Assembly: GCA_021613335.1 (NCBI GenBank)
Contig: JAJTWR010000302.1
Coordinates: 515,001 to 579,000 of the forward strand
Direction: 5' to 3'
Length of the DNA: 64,000 nt
From: Whitmania pigra
Taxonomy: Eukaryota > Annelida > Clitellata > Hirudinida > Haemopidae
The notes beneath the pieces were generated by a model. It was not told the DNA's origin, made no database searches, and saw only the letters and a program-made list of their open reading frames with translations. Positions 37,422 through 51,179 of the stretch are shown piece after piece. Positions within the stretch are counted from its first letter, which is position 1. Every line of letters begins with the position of its first letter. Made by a program: the position numbers and the translations under genes.

Positions 37422-39035
37422 CTGGAAGAATGAATGAATGAATGCCGATGCCGTGTGTGGCATCGTTTTCAGCAAGTTCCGTCTTGCCTCACTTAGCAAC
37501 AGCAGCAACGATGACACTTTTAGTGGACGAGATCGCCGAGTGTACTGTGCACCTATTTCGCACCCTTTCCGCATCATTCCAGAGTTTGTCGTCGTCATTA
37601 GTGCGAAGATTCTGAACCGTCGTTGATGTCGATGACATGGTCATTTATCGTTTTGATGTAATTCCTGTTTTTGTTATCGGCATTGTGAGATCAATGCGTT
37701 TGTTGTTAGTTTACGCCCCGTTATTTGTTAGATTTTGTCTGTCGAATCCGTTTAACAAAAAAAAATCACGTTTTGACGATTTGTTAATCGTTGGCTCGTT
37801 TCTTTTTTATAATTTGGAAATCCTGTAGATTGAGTTTTCCAGCATCATTGCATTGCCTTTTTGCTGGACTGTGTTAGTTCCTGCAGTTGTTTACAAACTT
37901 GCCTGGTGTTGTTACTGTTGTGGTTATTTTTGGTTTGCAAGTGGAAAGGTTGGACCCCGTACGAAGATGTTGCCGATGTTTGTGCCGGTGTCGTCGTGTT
38001 TTATGTAATAATTTGTTATTATAACTTTATTCATCACGCCAACAATGTCGTAATTTGCATTATGATTTGTCACTTTGACTACATTCAAGTCACCGATGAT
38101 TACGATCCAGATCACGTTATTTCTATTGCCACTTCCCAGAGTCAGAGTGCTTGAAGCATTTTCATGTGGTTTCGCCTGTGGTTTCACAAGCGGTAGATTC
38201 ATCGTCAGACATTCATTCCATTACCCCTGCTAGACGGAGGTTAGCTAGCCATAGAGTTGTTAGCTAGTGTCGAAGAGCTCCACAGTAGTCTATGCCTGCC
38301 AGAGATTCTTTCCTATCCTGGGGTTTGAACCCCGGTTGCGGAGGATGAGTTTATTTTTTTACGGGGTTCCGACGGTCGACTTTGAGGAAGGCTCACCGCA
38401 ATTGATGAGACCACCGACTCTCAGCTTAAAACTGGACTTACTATCCACAGTCTGTCGATATTTTTGTGTAGTCCTCAATTATTTTTCACGTCAATCAGTG
38501 GCACCTCGGTTTTATGATTCCATGATTTATTTCATGCCAGTCTCAAGGCCTTCCTGGATTTCATTTTGTCATCACCGTCAGAGATTACATCTTCGCATTG
38601 CACCGGACTGAGTCCACGAAAAGTTCACAGTAAAAGTTTATCGTCCTTATTGGCTGGCCTGATTACCTGTCCGTCATCATCCGATCGGCCACGCCCACAA
38701 TGCACGTTTGGTTGTCATTGGTTGTTGTAAATGTCAAAGTGCTCGCGGAGGTTGTCACGGAAGAAGTGAAACTTGATTTTGAATCTTTTTTCCCGCTTAA
38801 ATTCCTCTGGCGTCTGCCGAGAACTCTCGCCGCCTCCGCGAAGCACGGTTTTGTCTTTTTTTTTTCGGCCGGTTTTTCAAAAATAGAATATCAGTCACTT
38901 TTTCCCGTTTAGTCATCATCTCTTGGTGTTGTGCAACTTCGACTTCGAGCAGACGAGTGGTCGGATTTTAATTACGGGTGTAGTGGACAAAGTACTTTAC
39001 TTAACAATAAATCGTTTTCTTCCATAGTCACCGAC

Positions 39036-39167
39036 CTGTCCGTCGTCCATCATCTCGCTTCGCTTGGTGAGACACGGTGATATTTTATTCCCAAAATCCA
39101 AAAATAATTTCCTCAAATCGAAGACAGCAAGAGGCTCGAATGGCATAGAAAGTGACTCCGTTTCGCA
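39036..39167 (-). CDS. Weak candidate exon
   Basis: Reverse-strand frame between a possible acceptor (CCTGAATTGAAG) and donor (GACGGACAG/GTCGGT), reading for instance MPFEPLAVFDLRKLFLDFG and KRSEMMDDGQ. It could belong with the candidate exon at 37253, but the phase relation is untested and no family is recognised. Confidence 0.18.
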
Positions 39168-40156
39168 CTTCAATTCAGGAAAGTTCCGAAAGTGACTGAT
39201 GCAAAGCAAGAACGAAAGAAAAAATAAAATAAAAGAAAAGAAGAAAAACACGCAGGTTCTGAGTCGACACGAGGGGGCAGTGCATTTGTACCCTCGATTG
39301 TGATTGGTCGACGAGTCGGGGCGGCTACGGGGTTTAGGTTAATGAGTTCGCATATGTAAATGTGCAAATTACGAAAAGCATCGTCTGGAAACCTTAATAA
39401 TTAATAACAATAATGAACTTCATAATATCCATCACGCAAGGTCAAGGTCGAAACAAAAATAGCTGCGAATCGGAGTACAATCTTAGAAAGCCCTTCCCGT
39501 ACCTGGAAAAATCAACACCTGAAGCGTGGGCGGGCCTGGAATAGTTTGCAGAGTCGTGACCCCACTTGCCAGCGGTTAGGAGGATGAAGGTTGGATATCA
39601 TCAGAGACAACAACAGGAGCAATAACAACAACGACAGCAACAACGGTTCTTAACTAAACTAGTGGTGCATTGTGAAAGGATCACTTGATGATACAGCAAC
39701 AACAACAATAACATAGGACAACAGTGACGATGATTGATGATTGTGATGATAGTTACAGTTAATATAAATATTATAATTACGATTGCATGATGGCGATCGA
39801 CGCAAGGATCCAATAGGAGAATACACGCAACGTTACTCTATAAACAATTCCATTTTGGTACAGATCAGAATTCAAAATTAAAAATCAAATCGGACTAAAT
39901 GTAAAACTGTAAAACCGAACGAGCAGCAAATCACAAGCTCCCTCAAAAAAAAAAAAAGAAAAAAAAAAGAATTAAACTGATCAGAAGAAAGTCTACCATA
40001 ACTTTTAAAAATAACAATGGCGGGTGCCACTGGACATCGATTCTTATTGGCCACGGCATTATCCATCTGATTGCTTACTTATCAAGCCTTGCATACTTGG
40101 TTGTCATTGGTCAACTACTGACCTACTAATCAACACCCTCTTTGAGTAGAAGAATC

Positions 40157-43100
40157 CTATTGGTTGAGCACGACGGCCAACGAGCGGGCATAGTTTTCTC
40201 TGTACCTGATGCACCTCTGCTTGAGCGCCTTTTTGTATGCTTCGACGATGGTCTTCTTAGTGACAGTTCTCTTGACCTCTGACATCTTCTTCTTGTCCAA
40301 TCCGGAATCCACGCCCAAAGGGTCGAGCTTTGACCTTGAAACCCACTGCCTGATTGGTGGAAAAATGTTTTTTTAATGTTCCCATTAATAACATTGGTAA
40401 TGGCAAGAAATACGTGCTTAGTAGTTGTAATGGGTAGAACAATACATGAATGTTTTGTTTATTCTATGCTAATGAGCTATTAACATTACAGTAATAAATT
40501 AATAATTAAATAAAAGACTTGAATATTTTAAACATATCATCACAGCCTCTCACCAGGTACGTTTTTGATCGAAGAAGCAGACGAGATATTTCTCTTTGTC
40601 CGAGTTCGCCTTCACGACATCGGAGGTGGGGACAGGAATGACGTCATCCTGGTGGGCCCCCACGAGCCCCTCTTGGCCGCGGGCCGAGCGCCCCCTGGTA
40701 ATGCTGTTGCTTTCATGTTTGAGGCAGGATGGACTGACAATCTGAGATAACATGGTCGGCATTGGGATGGGAATGTATACAAAATAACATGATTTATTTG
40801 TATGGATTATTTGTATTGTTATTGTATTACCATTTGATTATTATTGCATCATCATTATAAATTATATTTTAAAATGGCATTAGAATTGTCATTAAAATTA
40901 ATAAAATTGCTGTTGTAGATTCAGTTGTAGTTATACAAATAATAAATAATAAATTAAGTTTTATGTTCGTTTCAGATGGTTTTGAACAGGACAAAATAAA
41001 AATCATAAAAAAAAAATATAAAATAACTCTGCGATCACGAGCCACCGTACAATTGGCTGAGATGAAGAGACAATCGGAATTCAGTCTACTCGGACGAGTT
41101 TAACAAGACAAGACCATGTTAAAAAATAGAGAGGAAATAAAAACATTGTTAAAATTCAACAATAATAACAATAACAATAATAACAATAATAATAGTAATA
41201 ATATTTATAATAATAGCATTCATTAATCTTTAACCAAACTAAAATGCACTAACTAATCTGGAATACTAACTATTGCAGGATACGAGGGATACTTGCCATA
41301 CTGTGCCCAAACGAAGTCTCCATGATTGAGAGGCACCAGGAACTCTTCGAGGTCCCTTATGTCGATCGACTTTCTCCTGGTCTCTGATTGGACAGAAAAT
41401 TTCGAACGTTGAACCAATCGGAATTAAAAAAAAAACCAGATGTTGCAAGACTTTATGACATCGATAATAATAATGCAGATATTAATAATAATATAGTAGT
41501 AAAATAAATAAAATAATAACAAGACAAACAAATCTTATAAAAACTGAGTTTGAGACTTGACCTAAACAAATACTTTCTTAATAACAAAAACTTATGTCAA
41601 GTATGTATTTACAAAGAAAATGCTTAAAAAAAATATCATCAAAGTTTGTCACCTCTCCTGACGATACCACTTCCCTCACTGGTTTTCGAAGACGTCTTTG
41701 ACAGCTTGACTTTGGAAGATTCACCATCATCGTCGTCGTCATCAACACCAGCTTTGTTGTCATCACCAACATCTTCATTGTTGCTCATACTTCTGGTTCT
41801 TTTGTGATTCTTAACATCAGAGCTATTTTTAGACGACCTTGAAATTTGCCTCTTTCTTTTTGACTGCTGATTCTGATTGGCCGCCTTCCTCTTCGGACTC
41901 GACTCCGCCTCTTCCACGTTCGGCCAATCGGTAGTCGAGTCACAGGCCTCGATGGTTTTTAATTGGCTGTCGTTTAAATTGGGTGGGACTGTAGTAGTGG
42001 TATGTGATTGGTCGCTCATTTGAGTAGAACTTTGTGGACGATTGGTTTCAGGAACCGCAAGGTAATGCGATTGGCTGCTTTCTTCTGGTTGCTTGGAATT
42101 TACACTTCCAGTTAAACTGCTGCTGTTGTCCAGGTTTGGATCTGAAATTATAACTTTTAATTATCATTGTCATAACTCCATAACAACGATACTTCAAAAA
42201 AACAAGTTACTGAAACCGGAGTTGAACCAGCAACCCGTCAACAACCATCTCGAAACTCACCGACAGAGTACGAGTTCTCCGAAGAAATAGAATCTGCGGT
42301 TTCTGCCAGGAGCCTCAGGTTGTCATTCTCGTCCAGACGACGACTACTCGAAGGGTCGACTCCCTGAAAATTGGGGTCACGAGGGTTGCTACCAAAGACC
42401 CCATAACCGTGGTGGTCTCGTTTCTTTGGGGGTCGCATCAGCTGAGAAGGGTGCACCGACGATGAAGCAGTTGCCTGCAGCCGAGATGATGACGACGACA
42501 TAGTTGCAGTAGGTGACGACGGCGACGTCAAGACCTGGGCAGACGATAAAGGCACTGCAGCAGATACAGGCAAAGGCAGAACAAAAGATGAAGGAATGAG
42601 AGTCTTCTGAGCGTCGCAGGATTCCGTCGCAACAGATGGCGGGTTGATGTTGCCACCGTTAACATGGTTCCGTTCTTGTTTGAGTTCGTGGATTTGTGTA
42701 TCGACGGAGATGTCGGAAGAATCATCACCGTTTATGTCATTCGCCGTCTTCGTGAGGGTGTTCGCGGCCAACGAGGACACAGCTGTTGCGTACCTTCGTA
42801 TCATCCTGAGTCCCTGCAGAAGAAACGACAGAAACATCCTGATTCATACCCAATTGGTTGCCATCGTATTTGCATTCGACGTTGATCGATTATCAATTAT
42901 TTAATTTGAACTCGGTTGAAGGACGTCAATAATCATCATTTTTGCAACATCGATAAGAAGCCATAATAATCACAGTGCAACACATTTCTCATCATATACA
43001 TTACCATCATCACCACCACCACCAAGGGCATCCACACTACCATCATCATCATCATCATCATCACCGTCATCAACACTACCATCATCATCATCACCATACC

Positions 43101-45053
43101 ATTCTCTTGAGTGTCGTGACCTTTCCCTTCCTCCTGCTGTTGACCCTTGCCCTCTTCGAATTGCAGAACCTCTCAAAGTCCGCCTCGAATTCCCGCACCG
43201 AATCATACTCCAGGGCCTCAACCTTCCGCACGATGTCGGACATCTTCGGTGCATTCTGAGGCCGAGACGACGACGTGTCGTCGGTGCCGTCAGCGTCATT
43301 GTCTTCGTCAGCACCGTCGTCTTCGTCATCATCACCAGCATCAGCATCATCATCATCGTTGAGCAAGGACGAGAATCCCTTTTCTTCTGAGGTCGAGTTG
43401 ATAATGTCTAAGATCGCCTGCACCGGATTCAACTTGTACTGGAGCAGAAGTTCGTCGTGGTCGAGCTGGAAGGGGGAAAGAACAAACAAGAGAGCGGCTT
43501 AAAACGAGGTCGTCGCCATCGGCACTTCGTCGTCATCATCATCATCGTCGTAGTCACTAATAGCACCATCAAAACCATCATTGGTAGAATCATCATCACT
43601 GTCATCATATTGTCATAATCATCAATGCAGCAAATTACCATCGCCATCATCACCCTCCTCACCATCATCATCATAATCACCATCATCAATGCCACCATCA
43701 TCATCAATGCTACCAACCATCTTCCTCACCATCATCATCAATGCTACCAACCATCTTCCTCACCATCATCATCAATGCTACCAACCATCTTTATCTTGAC
43801 CCGTTCCCTCTTTCTGATGAGTTCGTTGAGTAGCCTCACCCTCTCGAGTTCCTGCCTCAGCTTCTTCATCTGTCGAAATTCCTTCTTCTGTTCGTCGAAT
43901 TCGTTGTCGACCTTTGACACCTGGGTTAAGACGGTTTTAACGGTAATGACAATTGAGGTAAATAAATCTTTCAAGGTTTTCAAATTTTGTTTACAAATTT
44001 GAACAATAATTAATCATAACGTGTGGACAATATTATGAAGATGGCAATGATGAAAGCCATTAATACCATTGTGGGACCTTCTTCACTTAAATGGTGCTTA
44101 TCATCATCATCATCATCGTTGTTGTCATCATTATCCTCATCATCATCGTCGTCGTCATGGTTGACTTCCTCTGCAATCTTCTCCTCCATGTTGGTCCCCA
44201 AAGACTCCTCGGTTTTCTTGAGGCAATAAGAGTTCGGATAGGTGACCAGAGGAACTCCATTCCTCGACCTCCTTTTCAACAGCCAATAGTTCTTTAACTT
44301 CTCCATGACCTCGTTTCTGTCGTCCAATTGGAGGCTCTCCCTTATTAGGTCGTACCTGTCACCCGATGCAACAAATTATTTGAATATGTAAAAGTTTACC
44401 AATTAATTATTGGTATTATTTAATTATAACATTATTTATTATTAATATTATTAATTAGAATTTTTAATATTCAAAAACACTAATTCAATGGTCATCAGAA
44501 ATCAAAAAAATTCCCACCTCTTGCCTTCCAAAGAGGGAAATGAAAGCAGAGGCAAAACCTCTCTCCCCTCTGCAACCAGATTCCTAGCCCTGCGAATGGC
44601 GGCCTTCGTGGGCGGGGCCACCCGACCTGCGGAACGTCCGTCCTCGCTGCCACTCAATCTACCATCTTTCTCGTCGTGCGACGTTTCGCCGGAAGGAGTG
44701 TGAAAATCGCAGTAGATCCTCTTCGACCAGTTAGACTGGGCGATGGAAAACTTTGCCAGGTGCTCTTGAATGGCATTGGAGGTGTCCTGGTGTTGCCGGT
44801 GGTGATGACGATCGTCTTGCTCGGGAAAAGGGGAGGAGTTAGAAGACTCGATCTTCATGTGGAGGCCGGCCTGCTGAGCACAGGTGACATGGAAGGCCGT
44901 GTAGCAGCTCACCTTGTGGCACTGAATGCACGCACCTGCTGATTTTCTGCGACACACGTGGCACGTGAGCTTCCACCTGTAAGGATGATATTTCGAGGGA
45001 TCGAGGTTTGCATTGCAGATGGCCGGCCGGCCCTGTCGCTTAACGTATTACAT

Positions 45054-45098
<45 letters not shown>

Positions 45099-48000
45099 TT
45101 ATTATTGAATAGAAATGTAATAACATTGAATAATAACGTCATAATATTATAATTATTGAATAATAATATTATTATTCCCTGAATTCAATAATAATAAATA
45201 ATTAATGAATGTAAATAATCGACGGTTAATGGATAAGCCAATCACCTCGCAGGAGATATCCTCTCAATTCCATCGATAGGTTCGAGGAAGACCGAGTTGG
45301 CGAATCCGGCGTCCGGGATCCAGAGGGCACAGACGATGTGAGCCCACTTTCCGTCGTCCGTCTGTTTCATGGCCCCGATCTTCGAAGGACATAGGCAGCA
45401 GTCCACGGCCTTTGACGGGGAGAGAAGGCACCTCCGACAAATCCATGGCCCCTCTGGTACATGGGGTACCCCATAGCACTCCTGGAACATCATCACCATC
45501 ACCAATATCTCCACTTTAAAATTCTGAACCAGATTAGCCGTTCTTATTTATGGTGAACATTTGTCACTGTCGAGCGAGAACTTTGCATCTATTGACTAGC
45601 ACCGAGAAATAATGGCAACTACAGGTAGCTCGTAGCACACCTTGGATCCGTGAATAATTCATTATTTATTTGTTAATTTATTCATTAATCTGTGAATAAA
45701 TGAATTAATTGCTAATTGACATTCATTAACATTTACGAATTGATTAATTAATTATGCTAACCATGCTTCCATCGAAAGAAAGTCGAAATGGTTGAAAATC
45801 AAGACCTTACAGTTCAACAGTTGCCAAGCTAATTGATATTCTGATATTCTAATTGATATCCCATTGATGCCAGTGCAGATAAGAAAAATGATGATGATAA
45901 TGATGATGATTATGATGATGATGATATCAACAGGATAATAGTAATGATAATGATGATGTCACGATAATGGCGGTGGTGAAGAAGATAAGGTCTGTAATGA
46001 GATTCATTATCTCTAAACAAGATAAGTGCCTGGAATGTGTTGAGCTTGATAATGGTGATGATGATTGTTGATAATTTTGGTTCTGGGTATTGGTCGTGGC
46101 TGTTATAACAACATTTTAATGGTGTTGTCAATAATTTAAAAAATGAACAATTATACCCATAGATGATAACAACGATGAGTAATGACGATGATAATGATGA
46201 AGATGATTATGATGATGTAAAACTCCACTCAGTAAACATGGCAAATCACAATTCCAGGGTATGTTTCCATAAGCATTTAATCAACAACCGATCTTTTACT
46301 AGACACTACCACTCTTCACCACCATAATCACCACCACTACATCACCACAATCACCACCATAATCACCACCACTATCATCACCACAATCATCACCACTATC
46401 ACCACCACTATCATCACCACAATCACCACCACTATCATCACCACAAGCATCACCACTATCACCACCACTATCATCACCACAATCACCACCACTATCATCA
46501 CCACAATCACCACCACGATCATCACCACAATCACCACCACTATCATCACCACAATCATCACCACTATCATCACCACAATCATCACCACAATCACCACCAC
46601 TATCATCACCACAATCACCACCACTATCATCACCACAATCACCACCACTATCATCACCACAATCATCACCACTATCATCACCACAATCACCACCACTATC
46701 ATCACCACTATCATCACCACTATCACCACCACTATCATCACCACAATCATCACCACAATCACCACCACTATCATCACCACAATCACCACCACTATCATCA
46801 CACAATCACCACCACGATCAGCACCACAATCATCACCACAATCATCACCACTATCATCACCACAATCATCACCACAATCACCACCACTATCATCACCACA
46901 ATCACCACCACTATCATCACCACAATCACCACCACTATCATCACCACAATCACCACCACTATCATCACCACAATCATCACCACTATCATCACCACAATCA
47001 CCACCACTATCATCACCACAATCATCACCACTATCATCACCACAATCACCACCACTATCATCACCACTATCATCACCACAATCATCACCACTAGCATCAC
47101 CACAATCACCACACTATCATCACCACAATCACCACCACTATCACATCACCACAATCACCACCACTATCATCACCACAATCACCACCACTATCATCACCAC
47201 AATCATCACCACTATCATCACCACAATCATCACCACAATCACCACCACTATCATCACCACAATCACCACCACTATCATCACCACAATCACCACCACTATC
47301 ATCACCACAATCATCACCACTATCATCACCACAATCACCACCACTATCATCACCACAATCATCACCACAATCACCACCACTATCATCACCACAATCACCA
47401 CCACTATCATCACCACAATCACCACCACTATCATCACCACAATCATCACCACTATCATCACCACAACAATCACCACCACTATCATCACCACTATCATCAC
47501 CACTATCACCACCACTATCATCACCACAATCATCACCACAATCACCACCACACCACTATCATCACCACAATCACCACCACTATCATCACCACAATCACCA
47601 CCACTATCATCACCACAATCATCACCACTATCATCACCACAATCATCACCACAATCACCACCACTATCATCACCACAATCACCACCACTATCATCACACC
47701 ACAATCACCACACCACTATCATCACCACAATCACCACCACTATCATCACCACAATCATCACCACTATCATCACCACACAATCACCACCACTATCATCACC
47801 ACAATCATCACCACTATCATCACCACAATCACCACCACTATCATCACCACAATCATCACCACTATCATCACCACAATCACCACCACTATCATCACCACAT
47901 CACCACCACTATCATCACCACAATCATCACCACTATCATCACCACAATCATCACCACAATCATCACCACAATCACCACCACTATCATCACCACTATCACC

Positions 48001-49248
48001 ACCACTATCATCACCACAATCACCACCACTATCATCACCACAATCACCACCACTATCATCACCACAATCACCACCACTATCATCACCACAACCGATGCTT
48101 CTCCAGCTCACCTGGTGAACGGGCAGGTTGCAGAGGTCGCAGAAGAGTATGACGTTCGTGTTAAGGCACTCTCCGTCCTGGCAGACGGAGCAGATGGCGT
48201 CCTCGTCCCTGGTCGTTGGAGCGCGACCGGAGCGCTCGTCCGTGCGATGCTCGAAGTGGCAGGAGCTCTCGAACTTGTCGAACACCCTCTCGAAGGTGTC
48301 CCTGGCGAGGGCAGGAAGGTTTTCCTTGGCACGATCTTCGTTCACCAGCTCCAGCCATGCCAAGTCCTGGATACGGTGAGGAGTGAGATGTGGTGATGCG
48401 AATTATGATAATATAAATAATGATAATGGTAATATCAATGATGTAATGATAATAATAATAATAATAAAAATAATCGTTACATAATAAATAATAGTTATAA
48501 TAATAATAAAAATGACAACAGTATTAATAACAACATTAATATCAATTACAATAGTGACAACAAATCATAATACAAATGATAAGAATGGCAATCACAAATG
48601 AGAGACTGGCAGACGAACAACATTTTTGGTGTGACCATTTTGGTGTGACCGTTTACCGCGTGACTCGACAAACTCCGTGACCGTGACGGAGGGGCAATGA
48701 TTTTTTAAAAGTTAAATTCTGAGCTTTGACTGACTCGACATGACAGGGCTTCTCAGTCATTTGAACAATATATAAAAAAATATTGAGTAAATATATTTAT
48801 TAAAAATTTTGAAATAAATAAAATAGTTTCATAAAAACGAGTCAAAATTAATAATTGGATCGTAGATGAAATTTTAGTTCTGACTCGTTAAAGCTGGAAT
48901 AAAAAATCTCTTGACGGGCTGATTCAGTGCAAAACGAGTCGAAAGGTTTTCGAGAATTCGTGTTCGGACATTCCCCCGACTCGACTCGTCAAGTAGACAG
49001 TCGGGCGGTCAATCGATGCCTAATTAGAATGAATTTATCGAGTGACGATTGCACATCAATGATAATGATAATGAAAATGACAAGTACATCGTCTCATCAA
49101 TGTTTGAACTTGACATTAAAGAGAGTAAACAGATAAGCTCATTAGTTATTCGAGAGAGTATAAATCCCTTCCTTCTCCTAGATGGGAGAACTGGTAGTGA
49201 ATGAGAATGAATTTAACTAATTAAAATAATAATAAGGTTAATAATAAG

Positions 49249-49282
<34 letters not shown>

Positions 49283-51179
49283 TACTAAATAATAATAATA
49301 ATAATGAAATAATATTCATTGAAGCTTAAATCTTAAAATCCCAAAGTAGCAAGCAATGCACCCATGTGCATGGGTCAGGATGCATGGACTGGAATGCATC
49401 GAAATGAAGACTCCCATGTGTGAGCTGTTTGTTGTATTGTTGGCCAATAGTTGAGTAAAACCAAGGTTCGCAGGTAAATAAAAATGCACTAGCTACCGGG
49501 ACATTCAGGAAATTCTGCACAAACCATCATTATCATCATTGTCTACGTCATCAACATCACCATCATGATCATCATTATCTACATCATCAGCATCACTATC
49601 ATGATCATCATTATCGCGATCATCATAATCATCATTATCAATACCATCAGTATCATTATCACGACCATCGTGAACATGATAATCGCTAACATCATTATCA
49701 CAATTATCATCGTCACCGCCACGATCGTCATCATCAACACCGGTACAGTTTACATAACCACAAGTGCATACAAGTCCATTTGCACGACGAGAACGAGAGC
49801 GTGTACTTAACACCTCGAAATTCGTGACGAACAATTCTTAGAACAAGAGTTAAGTAAGTAATAAATCTGGAAATTATAAACACCGTGGAAATACTTTATA
49901 AACAAATAAATAATGATAATAATAATAATAATAACAACAACAATGATAATGGTGATAATAATATTAAATAATAATTATATTTATATACTATTATAAATAT
50001 TAATTACAATATTATATAATTCAATAAAATATATTTATTATTATATAATATTGATATTATAACATTGATGATAATAATGATACCAAGGGTTATTGATATC
50101 ACTATCAGCATCATAACAATCAAGATGATTAATTCAAATCCAGGTTGATAGCCTGGCACCGAATGATCTCAGAAATTAATTACAGCATAATTATGTAATT
50201 ATATTATTAAGTTGATGCATAAGTTGTATGCACAAATATCATAGCATTTTCTAAAATAATTCTTTTGAATTTTTGAATTCTGAGCGATATTTTTTTTTTT
50301 GGCTTGCATACCACAAACAGAGGCAACAAGCCAAGCTTTGAGAGTAGATCATTCAATTTGCCAAAAGCACCGATCATCCTGAATAAATCATTTTAATATT
50401 TTATTCCTTTGAAATAATAATTATTGAATTGAGCACCAATGGATCACTAGGTTGAAGTATTTTCAGAATGTTTACGAGCAGAAAAATGAACAACAGCTTT
50501 GGTCAAACAGATCATTCGTCTGTCTGATCAGGTTTGACCATCGAAATAGAATGATGATTGCGAGAAGCAAATCATTCAGACGACCGACCAGTGCGGTCTC
50601 GTGGCCGAGCACCCACAAGGTGATCGCTTGAAGTCCGAAAACAACCGAACTTACTTCTTCGTCGGCATCGTAGAGGACGATTTCATCCGAAGGAATAGAG
50701 TTTGGATCGCTCGAACAATTCCGCTTGAGAGCCGGCCGCCTCACGTAAGTGTCGAGTATTTTGAATTTCGGTTCTGGCAGAGAGGACGTCAGTATGCCGA
50801 CGTCGGACTTCTCGAACGAGTGACTGTGGTTCTTCGGAGAAGTCATCTTGCTGGTCTTAAGAACCGTTACGTAGCTCGGCTTCTTGCCATTTTCTGCAGA
50901 GACTAGCTTCATCGGTTTTGATGCATCGAACTGAATCAGCTGACCACCCAGTTCAACTTCAACTATTTTCTTCTTTGCTTTGAGAGAGTTGATATCCATG
51001 TTTCTGCCCTTTTTTCGGTTGTTTTTCTGCAGACGATCTTCGTGGTCATCAAAGTGTTGCTGCATTCCATTGAAGCTTCGGTATATTTTCTCGCAATCTT
51101 TAATCGGACATTTGTAGGGCGGTTTTGTGGCGTTCAAATTTGCGCGAAGAACAGAAAAATCGACGTTCGTATTCGACAT
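40157..51179 (-). CDS. BRPF1: BRPF1/peregrin-like chromatin reader (MOZ/MORF complex scaffold)
   Basis: Twelve phase-consistent exons: 50655-51179, 48112-48366, 45246-45481, 44518-44976, 44067-44355, 43786-43920, 43121-43465, 42261-42813, 41653-42141, 41271-41383, 40554-40741 and 40157-40349; about 1259 residues (human BRPF1 1214). Domains in order: C2H2 finger after [11 protein letters not shown] (Cys24, Cys29, His42, His46); MYST-partner region [23 protein letters not shown]1 ([14 protein letters not shown] to ICRRCLL); zinc knuckle and PHD2 forming the PZP module ([31 protein letters not shown]); helix [19 protein letters not shown]; a bromodomain-like region that looks degenerate; a Ser-rich linker; and a C-terminal PWWP ([28 protein letters not shown]). 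The family bridges MYST acetyltransferases to ING5/MEAF6 and histone H3 in the nucleus. The exon 9 donor could alternatively be at 41680, and the exon 7 donor (GTCACG) is weak. Confidence 0.9.
43510..43790. repeat. (CAT)n-rich BRPF intron with a tandem duplicate
   Basis: The intron between exons 6 and 7 is dominated by CAT triplets and ends in repeats of CAATGCTACCAACCATCTTC with CTCACCATCATCAT; the last one abuts the exon 6 donor at 43785. Confidence 0.75.
45050..45095. repeat. (AAT)n microsatellite in BRPF intron 3
   Basis: About 14 AAT units in the intron between the PHD1 and PHD2 exons. Confidence 0.9.
46310..48092. repeat. 1.8-kb 24-bp minisatellite in BRPF intron 2
   Basis: Tandem units of ACAATCACCACCACTATCAT plus CACC (24 bp), interspersed with shorter ATCATCACC variants, fill most of the intron. 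The + strand has almost no G. The array ends only about 20 bp from the exon 2 donor at 48111. Open frames such as [11 protein letters not shown] or MIVVVIVV on the reverse strand are repeat artefacts. The intron lies between two halves of the first PHD finger (HQ/ECYGV), so splicing across the array is needed for a functional protein. Confidence 0.95.
48367..50654. other. BRPF intron 1
   Basis: About 2.3 kb between the zinc-finger exon and the first PHD exon. It contains AAT microsatellites (48450-48520, 49235-49305, 49910-49935), a degenerate ATCATCATTATC tract at 49520-49735, and AT-rich sequence. No other gene is supported. Confidence 0.6.

Larger units (their letters stand above)
36130..40156. 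other. Spacer between the basigin-like gene and BRPF
   Basis: Contains (CAT)n tracts at about 36455-36525 and 36715-36770, scattered CA/AAC repeats around 39600-39730, and two weak reverse-strand exon candidates (37253-37421 and 39036-39167). No complete gene could be built. Confidence 0.45.

Noticed and set aside
38320..38333. Reverse-strand GGGGTTCAAACCCC, resembling a tRNA B box
   Set aside because: No A box or cloverleaf could be formed around it. It may be a decayed tRNA-derived SINE, but one motif is too little.
46299..48090. Long reverse-strand frames of [11 protein letters not shown] and MIVVVIVV type
   Set aside because: They exist because the 24-bp unit lacks stops in several frames. 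They fall in an intron defined by matching splice sites and the continuous PHD finger.
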